Below, piece by piece: positions 61,439-64,000 of a DNA stretch of 64,000 bases (its first letter is position 1; each line of letters begins with the position of its first letter). The position numbers were made by a program, and so were the translations under genes. Below the pieces are notes generated by a model. It made no database searches, was not told the origin of the DNA, and worked only from the letters and a program-made list of their open reading frames with translations. The DNA is taken from NCBI GenBank assembly GCA_963977065.1, contig CAXBNF010000002.1:186001-250000 (forward strand), written 5' to 3'. This DNA comes from Planktosalinus sp963977065 (lineage in GTDB: Bacteria; Bacteroidota; Bacteroidia; Flavobacteriales; Flavobacteriaceae).

Positions 61439-63469
61439 ATGCGGTTGGTTAATATTACAGCATTTAAAATCACGTTGTGCTATCTGGCAGGAATTCTCTG
61501 TAGTCACTTTTTTGAGATTGGATTGAATCATATACAAATTGCAGGGATTTTAATTTCATTTCTTCTTCTTATAACTTGGTTCCGGGCCAGAAAAATGATT
61601 TTTCAGGATGGTTTTTTTGGTGTGATTGCTTTTCTTTCTATTTTTATTTTTGGCGCCTGGGTCTATCAACTGCATCAACCTTTCAACCATAAGGACCATT
61701 ATATAAATGAAACTTTTAAAGCTGAAAAAAACAGCTTTCAATTAAAAATCAAATCACAGTTAAAACCCGATTTGTATAATGAAAAATTTATTGCTTCCAT
61801 ACTTGCAATTGATGATAAAGAAATTAGTGGTGATGTTCTTTTACTCATCCCTAAAGATACTTTAGATTTCCAACTTGCTGTTGATGATTTGATTTTTTTA
61901 ACTACCCAATTTCAGGAGCTCCCCACACCTAAAAACCCACATCAATTTGACTATGCGTCCTACCTTAACCAACTGGGAATCTACCATCAATTGCGCATCA
62001 AAAAAGATGAAATTCTACTTAAAAAGAAAGGCAAAACCACCCTAAGAGGAATGGCTTTTGAACTAAGAAAGCACATCAATGCAGGTCTTATCGAAAATGG
62101 TTTTAGCGGAAATCCTTTAGCGTTGATTAATGCGTTGCTTCTGGGTCAACGACAGGAACTTTCTCAGGAGGTATATTCAGATTTTGCTGCTGCCGGGGCT
62201 GTGCATATACTTGCTGTATCAGGTCTCCACGTGGGGATAATCATGCTGATTTTACAATTTGTTTTCAAGCCACTGGAGCGAATGAGAAGTGGGAAAACCA
62301 TCAAAATTTGTTGTGTGGTGATTTGTTTATGGATGTTTGCAGTGATAGCCGGTTTGTCGCCTTCGGTTTTGAGGGCGGTGACTATGTTTTCCTTTTTGGC
62401 CTATGCAATGGAATCAAATCGCGAAACCAGCACTTTCAACACCTTACTTGCATCTGCCTTTTTGCTATTGACACTCAATCCAAACCTACTATTTCACATT
62501 GGCTTTCAAATGAGTTATCTCGCGGTTTTTGCCATTATTTGGATCAACCCTATGTTACAAAAACATTATCAACCCAAAACGATTGTTGACAGAAAACTAT
62601 GGGAAATTTTTACAGTGAGTTGTTCTGCACAACTGGGTGTTAGTTTTTTAAGCATCTATTATTTTAATCATTTTCCCGGTTTGTTTTTTGTGACTAATTT
62701 GGTGGTTTTACCTTTTTTGGGATTGATTCTCGGCTTTGGAATTTTAATAATCCTTCTGGCGTCATTCAAAACTTTACCACAGTTTATGATTGATGGCTAT
62801 ACAGCATTACTGGATGGCTTGGTCTATTTTATCAATTGGGCAGCAAGCCAAAAGAGTTTTTATTTTGATGGAATTACCTTTTCAAAACTACAGGTTATTC
62901 TACTCTATTTTTTAACAATCACATTCCTGTTAATGCTGCAAAAGTTTTCAGGTAAAAGGCTCATCTATGTTCTCACAACACTTATTTGCTTGCAAGTTGT
63001 TTTTATTTGGAATAAAAGGGAAGTCGCCCATCAGGAATTTGTTGTTTTTCACAAAAGTCAAAACTCCATTTTTGGCATTAAAAATGGGAATCAACTTAAC
63101 TTGTTTTCAAATCTGGATGCTGAACAAATTAACAAGGAAGCTTTGATTAAGAATTACAAGACCAAATCAAAAGTTATACACTTTACCACAGATACCCTTA
63201 GAGACGCTTTTGTTTACAACCAAATTACAATTCTAATCATCGACAGCTTAAGTGTGTATCCTTCAGTTCAAGACGGGGTAGATTTAGTAGTTTTGAGAAA
63301 CAGCCCTCGTGTTCACTTAGAGCGAATGATAGATAGTTTGAAACCAAAAAAAATTATTGCAGACGGCAGTAACTATATCACTTATGTGAATCGCTGGCGC
63401 GAAACGGCTCAAAAAAGAAGACTCCCTTTTCACCATACCGGAAAAGAGGGAGCGTTTATATTAGACTGA
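61439..63469 (+). CDS. comEC: ComEC/Rec2 family DNA uptake channel protein
   Basis: 676 residues. Helices in the first ~75, a DUF4131 OB-type region (about 75-200), and the competence domain (about 225-510) with LLLGQRQELSQEVYSDFAAAG (as LLLGQRQELSQ) and HILAVSGLHVGI near 261. It moves single-stranded DNA across the inner membrane. The C-terminal metallo-beta-lactamase part of full ComEC is not intact: the last ~150 residues lack the HxHxDH pattern. A short form is common in Bacteroidota. Alone on the plus strand; converges with the thioredoxin-like gene with ten bases between stops. Confidence 0.9.
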   Translation: MRLVNITAFKITLCYLAGILCSHFFEIGLNHIQIAGILISFLLLITWFRARKMIFQDGFFGVIAFLSIFIFGAWVYQLHQPFNHKDHYINETFKAEKNSFQLKIKSQLKPDLYNEKFIASILAIDDKEISGDVLLLIPKDTLDFQLAVDDLIFLTTQFQELPTPKNPHQFDYASYLNQLGIYHQLRIKKDEILLKKKGKTTLRGMAFELRKHINAGLIENGFSGNPLALINALLLGQRQELSQEVYSDFAAAGAVHILAVSGLHVGIIMLILQFVFKPLERMRSGKTIKICCVVICLWMFAVIAGLSPSVLRAVTMFSFLAYAMESNRETSTFNTLLASAFLLLTLNPNLLFHIGFQMSYLAVFAIIWINPMLQKHYQPKTIVDRKLWEIFTVSCSAQLGVSFLSIYYFNHFPGLFFVTNLVVLPFLGLILGFGILIILLASFKTLPQFMIDGYTALLDGLVYFINWAASQKSFYFDGITFSKLQVILLYFLTITFLLMLQKFSGKRLIYVLTTLICLQVVFIWNKREVAHQEFVVFHKSQNSIFGIKNGNQLNLFSNLDAEQINKEALIKNYKTKSKVIHFTTDTLRDAFVYNQITILIIDSLSVYPSVQDGVDLVVLRNSPRVHLERMIDSLKPKKIIADGSNYITYVNRWRETAQKRRLPFHHTGKEGAFILD

Positions 63470-63479
63470 CATTTACAGA

Positions 63480-64000
63480 TTATTGAAAAGTTCCTTTAAA
63501 GTTTTTTTGGTACTCGTTCCATGCCTCAGTGGTTGTTAATTTTTTGTAATCATCTGTCGCCATCATTTTAAGAAAAATCTCTAATTGCTGGGGCGTTCTG
63601 TAACCGGCAACCGCTTGAATAAAATTACCCTTTTCATCAAAATAAGCAAGGCTGGGGTATCCGGTTACTTTTAGAGCAGAGGTAAATTGATGAGTGCCGT
63701 TTCTTCCCTTTCGCCCTTCCTGGTAACGCGGATTTGTATATGTAAACCCCTTGTATGTAACTTCTTCTGTACCTTCAGCATTAAATTTAACTGAATAAAA
63801 ATTCTTATTTAAATAATTAATGACGTCTTTGTTAGTAAAGGTGTTTCTATCAAGCAATTTGCAGGGGCCACACCAGACGGTATAGACATCCATAAATATT
63901 TTTTTGGGATTTTTCTTTTGCGCTTCCAGAGCTTCATTCATCGTCATCCATTTTATTTCCTGAGCTTGTGCAAGCTGTGGAACCAGAAGAAATGCTATTA
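63480..64000 (-). CDS. Exported thioredoxin-fold protein, 5' partial
   Basis: The gene continues past the right edge; 172 residues are visible. Upstream of MTMNEALEAQ the frame stays open and encodes IAFLLVPQLAQAQEIKW, the end of a signal peptide. The thioredoxin active site is WCGPC in DVYTVWCGPCKLLDR, and cis-proline is in TGYPSLAYFDEKG. A ~25-residue insert (about 55-80 of the mature part) separates the first half. It should be a periplasmic thiol reductase or oxidoreductase; the partner is unknown. Confidence 0.87.
   Translation of the reverse strand, partial: IAFLLVPQLAQAQEIKWMTMNEALEAQKKNPKKIFMDVYTVWCGPCKLLDRNTFTNKDVINYLNKNFYSVKFNAEGTEEVTYKGFTYTNPRYQEGRKGRNGTHQFTSALKVTGYPSLAYFDEKGNFIQAVAGYRTPQQLEIFLKMMATDDYKKLTTTEAWNEYQKNFKGTFQ

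Noticed and set aside
1..64000. tRNA, rRNA or riboswitch genes
   Set aside because: No cloverleaf, rRNA segment or known riboswitch core was recognised by eye on either strand; a covariance-model scan would be decisive.

Overview
The window is AT-rich chromosomal DNA from a member of the Bacteroidota, most likely class Flavobacteriia. The evidence is the gliding/T9SS ATPase GldA, two secreted proteins with C-terminal T9SS sorting domains, the exosortase XrtF pair, DUF3857 proteins, promoters of the Bacteroidota type (TTG, about 19 bases, TAnnTTTG or TAnnTTAG), weak or absent Shine-Dalgarno sequences, and many TAA stops. I see no rRNA, tRNA, CRISPR array, transposase or phage gene.

Layout. 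0-7 kb: an ECF sigma factor with a coupled membrane partner, a polyprenyl diphosphate synthase, two T9SS-secreted proteins, rlmN and queA. 7-20.5 kb: a long minus-strand run of aromatic amino acid genes (pheA, aminotransferase, tyrA, DAHP synthase/chorismate mutase) followed by rsgA, dtd, three DUF3857 proteins, a MazG-like gene and aroA. In front of pheA lies a complete-looking transcription attenuator: a 29-codon leader peptide packed with Phe, Tyr and Trp codons, an antiterminator and an intrinsic terminator. This is the best candidate here for an undescribed regulatory element.

20.6-21.5 kb: gldA. 21.5-39.4 kb: a copper/silver-type metal handling island in two minus-strand operons separated by a plus-strand S41 peptidase gene that sits between diverged copies of one intergenic repeat. 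Each set starts with a small HYC_CC_PP protein and includes an exported HMA protein with a Cys-Cys tail. Operon 1 encodes an outer-membrane TonB-dependent receptor. Operon 2 encodes a CusA/CusC/CusB efflux pump and a DUF305 membrane protein, followed by an AraC regulator with its own metal-binding-like domain and a Cu(I)-type P1B ATPase.

39.4-44 kb: exosortase XrtF with its partner, lipoate ligase, a GAF (fRMsr-like) protein, a MacB-type permease, and several repeat-bearing intergenic stretches. 44-51.3 kb: purH, then the rod-shape cluster mreB-mreC-mreD-mrdA-rodA with overlapping genes. 51.3-64 kb: an endonuclease, a lone DppC-like permease, the Tsp/Prc protease, surE-small membrane protein-lpxB-C40 peptidase, a BASS transporter, an S9 peptidase, comEC and a thioredoxin-like protein cut by the right edge.

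Some minus-strand gene starts (sigma factor, araC-like, xrtF) use TTG, because no ATG or GTG is available in frame. For several others I moved the start inward from the longest open frame to an ATG that fits the family or the promoter.
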